Assembly: GCA_046047615.1 (NCBI GenBank)
Contig: JBJOHO010000004.1
Span: 1-54,429 of the forward strand
Reading direction: 5' to 3'
Length of the DNA: 54,429 bases
DNA from: ZC4RG30 sp046047615
GTDB taxonomy: Bacteria > Pseudomonadota > Gammaproteobacteria > Steroidobacterales > Steroidobacteraceae
Below are positions 8,085 through 18,492 of the stretch, one piece after another. The translations under genes were made by a program, and so were the position numbers. A model generated the notes under the pieces. The model was not told the origin of the DNA. It saw only the letters and a list, made by a program, of their open reading frames with translations, and ran no database searches. Positions within the stretch are counted from its first letter, which is position 1. Every line of letters starts with the position of its first letter.

Positions 8085-8542
8085 GCCGCCGTCATGGGTT
8101 GCCGGCGGTGCTCGCCGGCCTGGGACTCGCCTGCGGTGCTGCGCTGGCGGTGCCGGCAGCGTCTGCTGCGGCGCCCGCCGCTGCCGAGGCGCCTGTGCGG
8201 GTGGTCTACCACTTCGACCAGGCCACATCGGCCGATCGCGGACTGCGCAACATCCAGAACCACCTCAAGGCCGACCCCACTACGCAGGTCGTGGTGGTGT
8301 CCAATGGTCCCGGCATCGATTTCATGCTCGCGGACGCCAAGGACAGCAAGGGCGAGCCCTATGAGCTGCGCATCCTGGAGCTGCAGCAGCAAGGCGTGAA
8401 GTTCGAAGTCTGCAACAACACGATGGTGGGGCGCGGCTTCAAGCCGGAGCAGCTCGTGGAGGGCGTGACGGTCGTGAAGGCGGGTGTCGAGGAAGTCGCC
8501 CGTCTGCAGTTCCGCCTGGGCTACGCCTACATCAAGCCCTGA
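8081..8542 (+). CDS. Periplasmic DsrE-family protein
   Basis: A 153-residue protein with a signal peptide of about 29 residues (ending SAAAPAAAE) and a DsrE/DsrF-like domain: VRVVYHFDQA at the start, VVVVSNGPGIDFML in the middle, and one conserved Cys in VKFEVCNNTM near residue 115. Cytoplasmic DsrE proteins and TusD use this Cys to hold persulfide. Its position between soxZ and soxA, with overlap or tight spacing on both sides, argues for a sulfur-carrier or delivery role linked to SoxYZ. The precise partner is not known. Confidence 0.8.
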   Translation: MSRRHGLPAVLAGLGLACGAALAVPAASAAAPAAAEAPVRVVYHFDQATSADRGLRNIQNHLKADPTTQVVVVSNGPGIDFMLADAKDSKGEPYELRILELQQQGVKFEVCNNTMVGRGFKPEQLVEGVTVVKAGVEEVARLQFRLGYAYIKP

Positions 8543-8561
8543 CCTCAAGGGGAGAGCCGAG

Positions 8562-9392
8562 ATGAAGACAGCTGCATTGCCGGTACGGAAATGGCTCGGC
8601 TCCATGCTCGCCGGCGCACTGCTTGCGGGCGCTGCGGGCCTGGTGCCGGCCGTGGCCGCCGAGGCTGATCCGATCGCCGAGTACCGCGAGCTCTTCGGCG
8701 AAGACAACCCGGCCGAGCTGTGGGAACAGCGCGGCGAGGCGCTGTGGAAGGAGCCGCGCGGTCCGCGCAACGTGGCCCTCTCGGGCTGCGATCTGGGTCT
8801 TGGGCCGGGTGTCACGGCAGGGGCCTACGCACAGCTGCCGCGCTGGTTCGCCGACACGAAGCAGGTGCAGGATCTTGAGTCGCGGTTGGTGACCTGCATG
8901 GTCACGGTGCAGGGCATGGACCGCGACACGATCCTGCGCAACCGCTTCGGCGACGGCGACCGCAAGTCTGACCTTGAGGCCTTGGCGGCCTACGTCGTCG
9001 GCCAGTCGCGCGGCCACGCGGTCAACGTCAAGTTGGCCCGTGCCGAGGAGCGCGAGGCCTACGAGACGGGCAAGGCGATCTTCTTCTACCGCGCCGGCCC
9101 CCACGATTTCTCCTGCGCCAGTTGCCACGGCGAGGTGGGCAAGCGCATCCGCCTGCAGTCGCTTCCCGGGCTGCTGGACAAGCAGGGCGCGCAGTTCGCC
9201 TACACGACCTGGCCGGGCTACCGCGTGTCGCAGGGAGAACTGCGCACGCTGCAGTGGCGGCTCGCCGACTGCTTCCGCCAGCAGCGCCTGCCACAGCTGG
9301 TGCACGGCTCGCCGGCCGCGGTGGCCCTTACGATGTTCATGGCCTACAGCGCCAACGGCGGCCTGATGGACGCGCCGAACCTCAAGCGATAG
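8562..9392 (+). CDS. soxA: L-cysteine S-thiosulfotransferase subunit SoxA, single-heme type
   Basis: A 276-residue exported cytochrome that with SoxX attaches thiosulfate to the SoxY Cys. The signal peptide ends near VPAVAAEAD. One heme site, CASCH from residue 185, is followed by the active-site Cys237 in LADCFRQQRLP, which in SoxA becomes a heme-ligating persulfidated Cys. The N-terminal half has paired cysteines (SGCDLG, VTCMVT) but no CxxCH, so this is the monoheme rather than the diheme form. ATG 8562 follows AAGGGGAGAG; an upstream in-frame start would overlap the dsrE-like gene and add no signal. Confidence 0.94.
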   Translation: MKTAALPVRKWLGSMLAGALLAGAAGLVPAVAAEADPIAEYRELFGEDNPAELWEQRGEALWKEPRGPRNVALSGCDLGLGPGVTAGAYAQLPRWFADTKQVQDLESRLVTCMVTVQGMDRDTILRNRFGDGDRKSDLEALAAYVVGQSRGHAVNVKLARAEEREAYETGKAIFFYRAGPHDFSCASCHGEVGKRIRLQSLPGLLDKQGAQFAYTTWPGYRVSQGELRTLQWRLADCFRQQRLPQLVHGSPAAVALTMFMAYSANGGLMDAPNLKR

Positions 9393-9401
9393 GAGCCGCG
9401 C

Positions 9402-10043
9402 ATGACCCTTCTCCAGACAACGGGCCGGATGCGTCACGGCGTCGCCGTCACCGCGCTGTCGCTGCTGGCGCTGGCCTGCGCCACCGGCGCCGGCGCTGCC
9501 GACCGCAATGCCGTCGCGCGCAAGGCGATGGAAAAGTCGTTTGTCGCCGCCGGGCAGGCCGGGCTCTCCCGCTTGCAGCAGGATGCGACGCAGGCGCAAT
9601 GCAGCCTTGCAGCCCCGGGTCAGCCTGCCGGCAAGGTGACGGCACGCATCCAGGCACAGAATGCCGCGGCGGTGAAGCTGCCGGCCGATGGCCGCTACCT
9701 GGGTGACTGGAAGCGTGGCGAGGCCATCGCGCAGTCCGGCACGGGCTTGCAATCCAGTGATGACCCGGCCAAGCCCGCGGGTGGCAACTGCTATGCCTGC
9801 CACCAGATGGCGCAGGCAGAGGTCGCTTACGGCACGATCGGCCCGAGCCTCGCGCAGTACGGCAAGCTCCGTGGCCAGTCGCAGCCGATCATCGACTACA
9901 CCTGGCGCGTGCTCTACAACGCCAAGTCCTATTTCCCCTGCACGCACATGCCGCGTTTCGGCACACAGGCCATCCTGGACGAGCAGCAGCTCAAGGACGT
10001 GATGGCCTATCTCCTCGACCCTGCGTCACCGGTCAACCAGTAG
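9402..10043 (+). CDS. soxX: L-cysteine S-thiosulfotransferase subunit SoxX
   Basis: A 213-residue exported monoheme cytochrome, partner of SoxA. The heme site is CYACH from residue 130 and the distal ligand is probably Met183 in CTHMPRFG. A helical segment of about 90 residues precedes the cytochrome domain, as in the longer SoxX type. The signal peptide (to about residue 33, GAGAAD) has an LALACATG stretch that could also be read as a lipobox. TAGGAG lies just ahead of the ATG. It ends 10 bp before soxB. Confidence 0.93.
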   Translation: MTLLQTTGRMRHGVAVTALSLLALACATGAGAADRNAVARKAMEKSFVAAGQAGLSRLQQDATQAQCSLAAPGQPAGKVTARIQAQNAAAVKLPADGRYLGDWKRGEAIAQSGTGLQSSDDPAKPAGGNCYACHQMAQAEVAYGTIGPSLAQYGKLRGQSQPIIDYTWRVLYNAKSYFPCTHMPRFGTQAILDEQQLKDVMAYLLDPASPVNQ

Positions 10044-10053
10044 GCCAGCTGCC

Positions 10054-11754
10054 ATGTCGATCAGCCGACGCGAATTCATGGGCGTGCTGGCCGCGGCCGC
10101 CGCCTCGGGCATGCCCCTGGGTGCGCGTGCCGCCGACCCCTATGCGTTTGCGCGCAAAGGCAACGTCAGCCTGCTGCACATGACCGACAGCCATGCGCAG
10201 CTGCTGCCCGTGTACTACCGCGAGGCCGCGCTGAACATCGGTGTCGGCGAGGCGCGCGGGCGCTTGCCGCACCTGTCGGGCGAGGGCTTGCTGAAGGCGC
10301 TCGGGCTGGCGCGTGGCACGCGTGCGGCGCATGCCTTCGCCTCCATGGACTTCGAGTCGCTGGCACGCCGCTTTGGCAAGGTCGGCGGCTATGCCCATCT
10401 GGCCACCCTGGTGAAGCGGCTGCGGGCCGAGCGGCCCGGCGCCTTGCTGCTGGACGGCGGCGACACCTGGCAGGGTTCCGGCACGTCGCTGTGGACGCGG
10501 GGCAGGGACATGGTGAACGCCGAGCTCGAGCTGGGCGTGGACATCATGACCGGGCACTGGGAGTTCACCTACGGCATGGAGCGCGTGCGCGAGCTGATCG
10601 ACGGCCCCATGAAGGGGCGCATCGAGTTCGTCGCACAGAACGTCGCCACCCAGGACTTCGGCGATCCGGTGTTCCCGGCCTACGCGCTGCGCGAGGTCAA
10701 CGGCGTGCCGGTGGCCGTGATCGGCCAGGCCTTCCCTTACACGCCGATCGCCAATCCGCGCCATCTGGTGGCGGACTGGCGCTTCGGCATCGAAGAACAG
10801 AACCTGCAAACGGTCATCGACGAGGCGCGCGGCAAGGGCGCGGCGGTGGTCGTGCTGCTGTCGCACAACGGCTTTGACGTCGACATGAAGCTGGCCGGTC
10901 GCGTGCGCGGCCTCGACGCCATCCTCGGCGGCCACACCCACGACGGCTTGCCACAGCCGTTGCAGGTGAAGGCACCGGACGGGCGCGGTGTGCTGGTCAC
11001 CAATGCCGGCAGCAACGGCAAATACCTCGGTGTGCTCGATCTGGATGTCCGCGACGGCCGCATCCGCGGCCACGAGTACCGGTTGCTGCCGGTGTTTGCC
11101 GGCGAGCTGGCCGCTGACCCGGCCATGGCGGCGCTGATCGAGCGCGAGCGTGCGCCCTATGCGGCGAAGCTCGGCGAGAAGCTCGCGGTCTCCGAGGGCC
11201 TGCTGTACCGCCGTGGCAACTTCAATGGCAGCTTTGACCAGTTGCTGCTCGATGCGCTGCGTACCGAACTTGACGCCCCCATCGCGCTGTCGCCCGGCTT
11301 CCGCTGGGGCACGTCGCTGCTGCCGGGTGCCGACATCACCTACGAAGACGTGCTCAACCAGACGGCCATCACTTATCCGGCCGTCACGGTCACGGAGATG
11401 AGCGGCGCGCAGCTGAAGGCAGTGCTGGAGGACGTCTGCGACAACCTCTTCAACGAGGACCCGTACTACCAGCAAGGCGGCGACATGGTGCGCGTCGGCG
11501 GCCTGTCGTGGTCCTGTGCGCCGCGTGCGGCCAGTGGCCAGCGCATCGACAACTTGCGCCTCGCGGGGGGCGCCGCCATCGAAGCCACGCGCAACTACAA
11601 GGTCGCGGGGTGGGCCTCGGTGGCCGAGAACGTGCAGGGCGAGCCGGTGTATGACGTCGTTGCCCGTCACTTGCGGGGCCGCAAGACGGTCGCGACGCTC
11701 GTGCCCGAGACGCCGACGCTGCTGGGCATGGACGGGGATCCGGCGCTGGCATGA
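10054..11754 (+). CDS. soxB: Thiosulfohydrolase SoxB
   Basis: A 566-residue dimanganese hydrolase of the 5'-nucleotidase/UshA superfamily that releases sulfate from SoxY-bound thiosulfonate. It has a twin-arginine signal (SRREFMGVLAAAAASGM), the metallophosphoesterase motifs MTDSHAQL (Asp45, His47), GGDTWQGSG, TGHWEFTYG and LGGHTHDG, and a C-terminal nucleotidase-like domain. The GHWEFTYG form, with Trp where nucleotidases have Asn-His, is typical of SoxB. The stop overlaps the next start (ATGA). Confidence 0.96.
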   Translation: MSISRREFMGVLAAAAASGMPLGARAADPYAFARKGNVSLLHMTDSHAQLLPVYYREAALNIGVGEARGRLPHLSGEGLLKALGLARGTRAAHAFASMDFESLARRFGKVGGYAHLATLVKRLRAERPGALLLDGGDTWQGSGTSLWTRGRDMVNAELELGVDIMTGHWEFTYGMERVRELIDGPMKGRIEFVAQNVATQDFGDPVFPAYALREVNGVPVAVIGQAFPYTPIANPRHLVADWRFGIEEQNLQTVIDEARGKGAAVVVLLSHNGFDVDMKLAGRVRGLDAILGGHTHDGLPQPLQVKAPDGRGVLVTNAGSNGKYLGVLDLDVRDGRIRGHEYRLLPVFAGELAADPAMAALIERERAPYAAKLGEKLAVSEGLLYRRGNFNGSFDQLLLDALRTELDAPIALSPGFRWGTSLLPGADITYEDVLNQTAITYPAVTVTEMSGAQLKAVLEDVCDNLFNEDPYYQQGGDMVRVGGLSWSCAPRAASGQRIDNLRLAGGAAIEATRNYKVAGWASVAENVQGEPVYDVVARHLRGRKTVATLVPETPTLLGMDGDPALA

Positions 11755-12731
11755 TCAGCCGTCGCGCGCTGCTCGCGGGCTGCGCCGGTCTGCCGGTTCT
11801 CGCGGTCGCCGCGCAGGCCGGGCGCAGGTGGGCTCCCGCGACCGTGCCGCTGGAGCCTGTGCAACTGAGCCCGCACTGCTGGCTGGTGGTCGGCCGCTCC
11901 GAGGTCGCCGACGCGCGCAACCAGGGTTTCATGTCCAACGCCGGCTTCGTCATCACGCCTGATGGCGTGGTGGTCATCGACGCCCTGGCGACGCCTGCCT
12001 TGGCGGAACGCCTGCTGGCCGAGATCCGCAAGCGCACGTCAGCGCCCATCCGTCGTCTGATCCTCACGCACTACCACGCCGACCACGACTATGGCATCGG
12101 TGTGTTCCAGCGCGAGGGCGTGCCGGTGGAGGTCTGGCATACGGCACGTGCCGCGGCCGGTTCCGACGCCTCGGAGTTGCGGCTCGATGAGCGCGTGCAG
12201 TCGCTGGGGCCATGGCTGGGCACTGACTTCACCCTGCCCAAGCCCGACCGCTGGCTGACCCAGGATGAGGACTTCGAACTCGGTGGCCTGCGTTTCAGCC
12301 TGCGCTATGCGGGGCCGGCCCACTCGCCGGATGACCTGGTGATCGGTGTCGAACCTGACGGCGTCGCTTACACGGGTGACCTCTTCTACGCCGGACGCAT
12401 CCCCTATGTGGGCGAGGAATCCAGCACCCGTTCCTGGCTGGCTGCGCTGGATCAGCTGGAGGGGCTCAAGGCCCGCGTGCTGGCCCCCGGGCACGGTCCG
12501 GCCAGTGATCAGCCGGCCGCGGTCATCGCTGCGACGCGCCGCTATTTGCAGGCCTTGCGGCAGGAGATGGGCAAGGCGGTCGAGGAGCTGGAGGATTTCG
12601 ATACGGCTCTCGCCCGCGCCGACTTTTCCGCATTCGCCGACCAGCCCGCCTTTGCCGAAGCGCACCGGGTCAATGCCTACAACGTGTATCTTGAGATGGA
12701 ACGCGAGTCGCTGGAGGCGCGTCAGCCATGA
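11751..12731 (+). CDS. SoxH-like metallo-beta-lactamase-fold hydrolase
   Basis: A 326-residue exported MBL-fold protein. A twin-arginine signal (SRRALLAGCAGLP) is followed by the zinc-site motif LTHYHADHDYG (about residues 103-113), a later YTGDLFYAG Asp ligand and APGHGP His. This resembles SoxH of Paracoccus-type sox clusters and related quinoprotein-relay zinc hydrolases; SoxH is not essential for thiosulfate oxidation and its substrate is unknown. A GlpE/persulfide-dioxygenase-like role is possible but unproven. ATGA overlaps on both sides couple it to soxB and the downstream transporter pair. Confidence 0.8.
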   Translation: MISRRALLAGCAGLPVLAVAAQAGRRWAPATVPLEPVQLSPHCWLVVGRSEVADARNQGFMSNAGFVITPDGVVVIDALATPALAERLLAEIRKRTSAPIRRLILTHYHADHDYGIGVFQREGVPVEVWHTARAAAGSDASELRLDERVQSLGPWLGTDFTLPKPDRWLTQDEDFELGGLRFSLRYAGPAHSPDDLVIGVEPDGVAYTGDLFYAGRIPYVGEESSTRSWLAALDQLEGLKARVLAPGHGPASDQPAAVIAATRRYLQALRQEMGKAVEELEDFDTALARADFSAFADQPAFAEAHRVNAYNVYLEMERESLEARQP

Positions 12732-13309
12732 ATGTCATTCTCGACCTGCTGCGCACGGATCCCTGGCCCTGGTATGTCAGCGGGCCGCTGATTGGCCTGC
12801 TGGTGCCGGGCTTGCTGCTGCTGGGCAACCACCTGTTCGGTGTGTCGTCGTCGCTGCGGCACGTTTGTGCGGCGACGGTGCCTGCCGGCCTGTCCTACTT
12901 CCGCTACGAGTGGCGCAAGGAGCAGTGGAACCTGTGGCTGGTGGCGGGCATCGCCATCGGCGGCTTCATCGCGGCGCACGGGCTGGAGGGTGCGGGTCCC
13001 GAAGCATTGTCTGCGGGCCTGGTGGCGCGCTTCCAGGCCCTGGGGCTGGGGGGAAGTGGTGAGCTGCTGCCGCGCGAACTGCTCGATCCGCGCGGGCCGT
13101 TTGGCATCGGTGGGTTGCTGTTGCTCGGCGCCGGCGGGTTTCTCGTCGGCTTCGGCGCGCGCTATGCGGGCGGCTGCACCAGTGGTCACACCATTTCCGG
13201 GCTCGCCACGTTCCAGCGCGCATCCTTGCTGGCCACGCTGGGCTTCTTCGCCGGCGGCTTGTTTACTGCGCGTGTGGTACTGCCGGCGCTGCTGGAGTGG
13301 CTGCGATGA
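12728..13309 (+). CDS. YeeE/YedE family membrane protein, second cluster copy
   Basis: A 193-residue membrane protein with about five hydrophobic segments and the signature YAGGCTSGHTISGLA near residue 150. It is the same class as the promoter-proximal YeeE half (2433-2954) but differs in length and in its large middle loop, so it is a distinct paralogue rather than a recent duplicate. ATGA overlaps link it to the genes on both sides. Confidence 0.85.
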   Translation: MNVILDLLRTDPWPWYVSGPLIGLLVPGLLLLGNHLFGVSSSLRHVCAATVPAGLSYFRYEWRKEQWNLWLVAGIAIGGFIAAHGLEGAGPEALSAGLVARFQALGLGGSGELLPRELLDPRGPFGIGGLLLLGAGGFLVGFGARYAGGCTSGHTISGLATFQRASLLATLGFFAGGLFTARVVLPALLEWLR

Positions 13310-13731
13310 ACCGTCTGCTGGCGCGCAATCTCGCGGTGCTCCTGCTGGGGGTGGGTTTCGGCATCCTGCTGGTGAAGGGCCGCATCGCCAGCTGGTACCG
13401 CATCCAGGAGATGTTCTGGTTCGAGGGTTTCCACCTCTATGGCGTGATCGGCAGTGCCTTGGCAGTGGCCGCCACCGGCGTCTGGCTCATCCGCCGCAGC
13501 GGCGCGCGCACGCTGCGTGGTGAGACCATCACGATCCCGGCCAAGCCGGTTGATCATGGCAACTGGATCGGTGGGCTGATCTTCGGCATCGGCTGGGCTT
13601 TGGTCGGCGCCTGTCCGGGCCCGGTGTACGCCTTGCTGGGCGCGGTGGGCGCCCCTGCGCTGCTCATCCTGCTGTCTGCCCTCGCGGGCGCCTGGGCCTA
13701 CGGCGCCTTGAAGCCACGCTTGCCGCATTGA
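13306..13731 (+). CDS. DUF6691/YeeE-like membrane protein, second half
   Basis: A 141-residue membrane protein with four hydrophobic segments and GWALVGACPGPVYALLGAVG near residue 101, the Cys-containing signature of the second half of split YeeE/YedE pairs. The ATG at 13306 overlaps the previous stop; a GTG nine bases upstream is in frame but unnecessary. It probably completes a split transporter with the preceding gene and is the last gene of the sox run; the next gene is convergent 16 bp away. Confidence 0.82.
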   Translation: MNRLLARNLAVLLLGVGFGILLVKGRIASWYRIQEMFWFEGFHLYGVIGSALAVAATGVWLIRRSGARTLRGETITIPAKPVDHGNWIGGLIFGIGWALVGACPGPVYALLGAVGAPALLILLSALAGAWAYGALKPRLPH

Positions 13732-13747
13732 GGCGGCGTGGCGTCGT

Positions 13748-14548
13748 TCAGCCGGGCGAGCCTTGCCACAGCAGGAAGCCGCCCAGGAGCATCAGGCAGG
13801 ACGCAAACACGCGACGCAATGCCACGGCGGGCAGGCGGTGCGCGATCCGTTGGCCTGCCACCGTTCCCAGGATCCCGAGGACCGTGACCGCAGCCAGGAC
13901 TGCATAGTCCAGGTGCCAGAGGCCCCGTGCGCCGGCGGCCTGCCACTGCCCGGCGAAACCGGTTGCGGCATTGAGGGCGATGAGCAGCAGACTGGTGCCG
14001 ACCGCTTGGGCCATCGGCAGACGGGCACCGAGCACGAGGGCAGGGACGACCATGAAGCCACCGCCCACGCCCACGAAGCCGGTCAGCAGGCCCGTACAGG
14101 CACCGAGCAGCAGCAGCCAATGCCAGCGCTGGGCAGCAGGTGGGGCGCTGCCGTCATTTGCGGCGACACCCTCGGACTGCCTCAGCGCTGCAGGGGGACG
14201 CAGCATCAAGGCGGCCGCCAGCAGCATGGCGGCAGCGAAGCTGCGCATCTGCGTGGTTTCACCGACCAGTCCGCTGAGCAGCGCACCGATCCACGCACCC
14301 AGCATCCCGGTGGGTGCGAACAGCAGGGCCACGCGCCATGCCGGCGATTGCCGTCGGGCGTGCAGCAGGGCACCTGCCGTGGCCACCAAGGCAACCACGA
14401 GCAGTGAACCGGCCACTGCATCCTTCGTCGCTTGGCCAAACAGGTAGACGAGTACCGGTACGGTGACGATCGAGCCCCCGGAACCCAGCAGGCCCAGCGA
14501 CAGCCCGATACCCACGGCACCCAGCAGACCCAGCCAGGGAACGGTCAT
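13748..14548 (-). CDS. TauE/SafE family sulfite/anion exporter
   Basis: A 266-residue inner-membrane protein with seven to eight hydrophobic segments in two repeats. Each repeat has a Gly-rich motif (GLLGSGGSIVTVPVLVYLFG near residue 20, GFVGVGGGFMVVPALVL near residue 160) typical of TauE/SafE. Family members export sulfite, sulfoacetate or similar organosulfur anions. Beside a sox operon it could discharge sulfite or sulfate, though substrate assignment is inference. It is transcribed towards the sox run and divergently from katG, sharing the intergenic region that holds an OxyR-like box. Confidence 0.85.
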   Translation of the reverse strand: MTVPWLGLLGAVGIGLSLGLLGSGGSIVTVPVLVYLFGQATKDAVAGSLLVVALVATAGALLHARRQSPAWRVALLFAPTGMLGAWIGALLSGLVGETTQMRSFAAAMLLAAALMLRPPAALRQSEGVAANDGSAPPAAQRWHWLLLLGACTGLLTGFVGVGGGFMVVPALVLGARLPMAQAVGTSLLLIALNAATGFAGQWQAAGARGLWHLDYAVLAAVTVLGILGTVAGQRIAHRLPAVALRRVFASCLMLLGGFLLWQGSPG

Positions 14549-14572
14549 CGCTGCGCGGATCCGGGACTGCTC

Positions 14573-14609
14573 ATAGCCACACTCTATCGTGCCAATAGAA
14601 ACAATTTAA
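14573..14609. promoter_or_regulatory. OxyR-like binding site between tauE-like gene and katG
   Basis: ATAG (14573) - 7 nt - CTAT (14584) - 7 nt - ATAG (14595) - 7 nt - TTAA (14606): three of the four tetranucleotides of the OxyR consensus occur with exact 7-nt spacing. The AT-rich stretch that follows (TTTAATACCTAT, 14605-14616) could be the -10 region of the katG promoter, about 70 bp before the ATG. OxyR activates katG widely in proteobacteria. The site may also affect the divergent exporter gene. Confidence 0.65.
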
Positions 14610-14681
14610 TACCTATGTTGCACCGCTCGCACGTACTGTCGCCGCACACGCCTTTCCGGGCGTTCCATTCAGGAGTTCAAG

Positions 14682-16895
<2,214 letters not shown>

Positions 16896-16921
16896 TCCTT
16901 CGTCCGGTTGTGATGTCGGGA

Positions 16922-16954
16922 ACGGCGGCGCGTGATGCGCCGCCGTTTCTTTTT
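16922..16954 (+). terminator. Rho-independent terminator after katG
   Basis: ACGGCGGCGC - GTGAT - GCGCCGCCGT followed by TTCTTTTT: a perfect 10-bp stem with a T-rich tail, 27 bp after the katG stop. It abuts the stop codon of the convergent acr3 gene and may block read-through from that side as well. Confidence 0.93.
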
Positions 16955-17985
16955 CAGCGGCGGCTGGCGCCCGCTTCGTACCAGCTCCTGGACGCGTTGA
17001 CGACGCGGACCACGAGCAGCATGACCGGCACTTCGACCAGTACACCGACGACGGTCGCCAGCGCGGCCCCGGACTCGAAGCCGAACAGGCTGATGGCCGT
17101 GGCGACGGCGAGTTCGAAGAAGTTCGACGCGCCGATGAGCGCCGACGGGCAGGCCACGGAGTGGCGCTCACCCAACCAGCGGTTGAGACCGTATGCCAGA
17201 CCCGCGTTGAACAGCACCTGCAGCAGGATGGGCACTGCCAGCAGCGCGATGACCAGCGGCTGCTCGATGATCGACCTGCCCTGCAGCGCAAACAGCATCA
17301 CCAGAGTGAGCAGCAGCGCGGCCATCGACCAGGGACCGAGGCGCGCGAGGCGCTTTTCCAGCACGCCTGGGCCCGCCGCCAGCCAAAGCCTGCGCAGACC
17401 CTGCGCGATGATCACGGGCACCACGATATAGAGCCCCACCGAGACGAGCAGCGTCTGCCACGGCACGACGATGGCAGACAGCCCCAGCAGCAGGCCGACA
17501 AGCGGCGCAAAGGCCAACACCATGATCGCATCGTTGAGGGCCACCTGAGACAACGTGAACAGCGGATCGCCGCCCGTGAGCCGGCTCCAGACGAACACCA
17601 TGGCTGTGCATGGCGCGGCGGCGAGCAGGATGAGCCCGGCGACGTAGCTGTGGATCTGTGCAGCTGGCAACCAGGCGGCGAACAACTGCTCGATGAACAG
17701 CCAGGCGAGCAGCGCCATCGAGAAAGGTTTGACAAGCCAGTTCACGAACACCGTGACGCCAATGCCGCGCACATGCTGGCGCAGTTGCCCCAGCGAGGCG
17801 AAGTCGACGCGGACCAGCATCGGGATGATCATCACCCAGATCAGCAGGCCCACCGGCAGGTTGACCCGCGCGACCTCGAGGCTGCCCAAGGCCTGGAACA
17901 GGCCCGGCAGCCACTGCCCCAGCGCAACGCCCACGCCGATGCACAGAAGCACCCACAGCGTCAGCTGACGCTCGAAGAGGTTCAT
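16954..17985 (-). CDS. acr3: ACR3-family arsenite efflux permease
   Basis: A 343-residue inner-membrane protein of about ten hydrophobic segments. Family motifs include LILLAAAPCTAMVFVWS (about 118-134), where the Cys is the conserved essential one of ACR3, and ALIGASNFFELAVA (about 283-296). It extrudes arsenite using the proton gradient. It is the third gene of an arsR-arsC-acr3 operon, 12 bp after arsC. Confidence 0.93.
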   Translation of the reverse strand: MNLFERQLTLWVLLCIGVGVALGQWLPGLFQALGSLEVARVNLPVGLLIWVMIIPMLVRVDFASLGQLRQHVRGIGVTVFVNWLVKPFSMALLAWLFIEQLFAAWLPAAQIHSYVAGLILLAAAPCTAMVFVWSRLTGGDPLFTLSQVALNDAIMVLAFAPLVGLLLGLSAIVVPWQTLLVSVGLYIVVPVIIAQGLRRLWLAAGPGVLEKRLARLGPWSMAALLLTLVMLFALQGRSIIEQPLVIALLAVPILLQVLFNAGLAYGLNRWLGERHSVACPSALIGASNFFELAVATAISLFGFESGAALATVVGVLVEVPVMLLVVRVVNASRSWYEAGASRR

Positions 17986-17997
17986 GCTTCTGCCTCC

Positions 17998-18492
17998 TCA
18001 GACCGAGGCCAGGCGACGCGCTGACTCGGCCAGTTGCATCCGCTCCAGCGCAGCATCCGGCAATTGCGTGAAGGCCTCGAGGCGGCGGCGCATCTGGTGC
18101 AGCGTCGTCCGGAAGGCTACGCGCTTGATGTCGTCTGCCGCGGTGCCGGCACTCGGGTCGTCATAGCCCCAGTGCACGCGGGCAACGGCCTCGGGGAAGT
18201 GGGGGCAGGCCTGATCGGCGTTGCCACAGACCGTGATGACAAGGTCCACCGGCGGCGCATGCGGGCCAAGGAACTCGTCCCAGCTCTTGCTCCGCAGTCC
18301 GGCGGTGCCGATGTCCGCCTCCGCCAAGGTCTCCAGGGCGAGAGGATTGGGCTGCCCGTTCTCGCGCGGCGTGCTGCCCGCGGAGTGGCCGATGAAACGC
18401 CCCTGGCCGAGATGGTTCAGCAGGGCTTCGGCGAGGATGCTGCGCGCCGAATTGTGCGTGCACAGGAACAACACGGAGAGCGGGCGCTTCAT
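17998..18492 (-). CDS. arsC: Arsenate reductase, thioredoxin-coupled (LMW phosphatase fold)
   Basis: A 164-residue enzyme reducing arsenate to arsenite. The P-loop CTHNSARS starts at Cys11, and Cys89 and Cys96 (VCGNADQAC) are seven residues apart, matching the catalytic Cys triad of the thioredoxin-dependent class (Cys10/82/89 in the Staphylococcus enzyme). ATG 18492 overlaps the arsR stop by ATGA; an upstream in-frame start would run through arsR and is rejected. Confidence 0.94.
   Translation of the reverse strand: MKRPLSVLFLCTHNSARSILAEALLNHLGQGRFIGHSAGSTPRENGQPNPLALETLAEADIGTAGLRSKSWDEFLGPHAPPVDLVITVCGNADQACPHFPEAVARVHWGYDDPSAGTAADDIKRVAFRTTLHQMRRRLEAFTQLPDAALERMQLAESARRLASV

Noticed and set aside
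8562..9392. SoxA as a decayed diheme cytochrome
   Set aside because: The missing N-terminal CxxCH is normal for the monoheme SoxA type, and the catalytic Cys237 and C-terminal heme are intact.
8532..9947. Minus-strand frame across soxA and soxX
   Set aside because: It is mirrored by two genes with heme motifs and signal peptides; the antisense translation has none.
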